NCBI GenBank assembly: GCA_025357915.1
Contig: JANYLH010000020.1
Coordinates: forward strand, 1 to 50,844
Reading direction: 5' to 3'
Source of the DNA: Gammaproteobacteria bacterium
GTDB lineage: Bacteria; Pseudomonadota; Gammaproteobacteria; Steroidobacterales; Steroidobacteraceae
Length of the DNA stretch: 50,844 nucleotides
Each line of letters opens with the position of its first letter. Position 1 is the first letter of the stretch. Position numbers and translations under genes: made by a program. The notes under the pieces are model-generated. The model was not told the DNA's origin. It did no database searches and saw only the letters and a program-made list of their open reading frames with translations. Shown here piece after piece: positions 50,701 through 50,844 of this stretch.

Positions 50701-50844
50701 AACCCTCACAGGCCGAGGCGCCAAAAGAAACGTGGTTTGCGGGCGGCTGCACCAGTGCTGGTGGCGCCATGTTGGCGAAGCTCAGACCCGCGGCATGGCA
50801 GGCGGCGCAACCGCTGGCGATGTTCACGTGGTTCATCGTCGCGA
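47744..50844 (-). CDS. Giant multiheme c-type cytochrome, C-terminal part (starts outside the window)
   Basis: At least 1033 codons are in view and the reading frame continues beyond the right edge, so the true start is not seen. I count 31 CXXCH heme-attachment motifs, plus CGGSGCH (C-x4-CH) and CRGACH (C-x3-CH). The N-terminal part visible here is built of 292-residue repeats rich in Pro, Ala, Gly and Thr, each with nine CXXCH motifs. The C-terminal 350 residues use a different unit, such as RVDHLQVRGSCASCHNG and FDHLAVASATCRSCH, with His that may serve as axial ligands. It should be exported and could move electrons across or outside the envelope. Related proteins are known in metal- and nitrite-type respiration, but no partner gene is visible here. 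Confidence 0.93.
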   Translation of the reverse strand, partial: ATMNHVNIASGCAACHAAGLSFANMAPPALVQPPANHVSFGASACEGCHSPSSFAVGGFKFTNASGTTPPAMVHTAVAGVACATCHASGLSFAGSPATRTVPGNHVPFGTAACETCHAPGNFTSFAFTNASRTAPPAMVHSVVPGVACATCHAVGLSFVGTPATKTVPVNHVPIGTAACENCHAPGNFTSFTFPNLSGTNPPAMVHGLAAGTPCSTCHEAGKSWVGAPPTRVRPALKADGTPHATAGECSTCHFNTASFKGATDLPGNHLPLPAADNRNCVLCHSDPNNYSVGTMNHVNIASGCATCHAAGKSFANMSPPTLVEPPANHVPFGAAPCESCHSKSSFAAGGFRFTNVSGTAPPAMVHSAVSGVACATCHAAGQTFIGTPATRTAPANHVPIGTAACESCHAPGNFTNFAFTNASGTAPPTMVHAAVSGVACATCHAAGKTFIGAPATRTAPSNHVPIGTAACESCHAPGNFTTFLFANASGTAPPAMVHSLVSATPCSTCHEAGKNWIGTPATKVRPALKANSTPHVTAGECSTCHFNTTSFKGATDLPGNHIPLPAADSNNCALCHTIAGNYSLAVMNHVNIASNCMQCHGYGLSFANMAPPTLKQPPSGATGHIPTNPPNGTANIACEQCHLATVFTTFAGTIMKHAPVRAMTCMSCHELGMKWKTNTGVRLWVRDSAGHYAGRDCGGSGCHSTRDKFAVRRAASTVAGQRAAGMARPALASAATLGRTGTFNHRRLTGAACVSCHDQASGIGKELNHLQTSDSCESCHMTTAWLPVMRVDHLQVRGSCASCHNGLQTRGKAKDHIASGSACETCHTTNAWTPARFDHLAVASATCRSCHDSVHAAGTPGNHVPTTAQCDSCHGTLGWKPAKLDHAGLTANCASCHNNNIALGVPVEHMQVQRDCATCHSHPDWSTLHFVHTAVGYPGAHRTALACATCHSTSTEQIPWSSPADAGSCGGCHARDFKPAAHPRISGRASYAASELRDCRGACHVYSDATLSTISRPMPGPYHRVSDAAFKH
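49085..49960 (-). repeat. 876-bp tandem unit 2 in the multiheme cytochrome gene
   Basis: The second unit also has nine CXXCH motifs and is again followed 876 bp later (49084) by MNHVNIASNC, where a third, truncated copy begins and then diverges. Inside this unit NHVPIGTAACESCH recurs at a spacing of exactly 198 bp (66 residues), for example near 49441 and 49639 on the plus strand. Confidence 0.85.
49961..50836 (-). repeat. 876-bp tandem unit 1 in the multiheme cytochrome gene
   Basis: This 292-codon unit starts at the ATG of TMNHVNIASGC-type sequence (50836) and contains nine CXXCH motifs. The next copy begins exactly 876 bp further (49960) with the same order of motifs and closely related sequence throughout. 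Confidence 0.85.

Noticed and set aside
47744-50844. CRISPR-like array suggested by regular repeats
   Set aside because: The repeat units are 198 and 876 bp, lie in one open frame and encode heme-binding motifs.

Overview
The window is GC-rich, densely coded DNA, with no gene-free stretch over about 200 bp. It looks like a chromosome segment of a free-living, aerobic, Gram-negative proteobacterium. A gammaproteobacterium is my best guess. The support is a TonB-dependent receptor, an outer-membrane-type lipoprotein, FliM, a textbook CRP-type site, short-chain acyl-CoA metabolism with a fused B12 mutase (IcmF), and a very large multiheme cytochrome c. I see no tRNA, rRNA, CRISPR array, insertion sequence or prophage. 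All identifications come from reading sequence and motifs by eye; no search was run.

Layout. 1-5059: start of a saccharopine-dehydrogenase-like gene divergent from an Lrp/AsnC regulator, then a YebC-family gene behind a periplasmic cyclophilin, a C4-dicarboxylate carrier, a membrane protein and a small lipoprotein with a TonB-C-like end. 5056-8957: a secreted GH13-GH97 pair for starch or maltodextrin. 9103-10071: an orphan fliM, sharing an intergenic region that holds a CRP-type palindrome. 10101-17330: an SDR, a thiolase and a TetR regulator, divergent from icmF, which is followed by a BtuF-like protein without signal peptide and a DUF1289 protein. 17283-22330: a nitroreductase, an LtaS-like sulfatase-fold membrane enzyme, a hypothetical protein and formate-THF ligase (fhs).

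22338-34996 is the most coherent system. An XRE-cupin regulator is divergent from a twelve-gene run: four sarcosine-oxidase-like subunits (beta, delta, alpha, gamma), a GmaS-type glutamine synthetase homologue, three separate glutamate-synthase-like modules (class II amidotransferase, GXGXG, FMN/Fe-S domain), three small membrane proteins (94, 126 and 55 aa) and an APC-family permease, closed by a strong terminator. Gene content and order match the N-methylglutamate pathway of methylamine oxidation (gmaS, mgsABC, mgdABCD). The C1 unit would go to tetrahydrofolate, which fits fhs just upstream. The three small membrane proteins are the least explained part.

35026-47743: two small hypothetical proteins, a TonB receptor, and a catabolic island. 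In the island a cysteine hydrolase of the N-carbamoylsarcosine/maleamate amidase type and a family III CoA-transferase diverge from an HMG-CoA-lyase-like enzyme, HyuA and HyuB (ATP-dependent hydantoinase/oxoprolinase family), an aldo/keto reductase and an esterase. Hydantoinase plus carbamoylsarcosine amidase could release sarcosine from N-methylhydantoin, which would link to the oxidase cluster; this is a hypothesis. 47744-50844: the 3' part of a giant multiheme cytochrome with 31 CXXCH motifs in view and two tandem units of exactly 876 bp.
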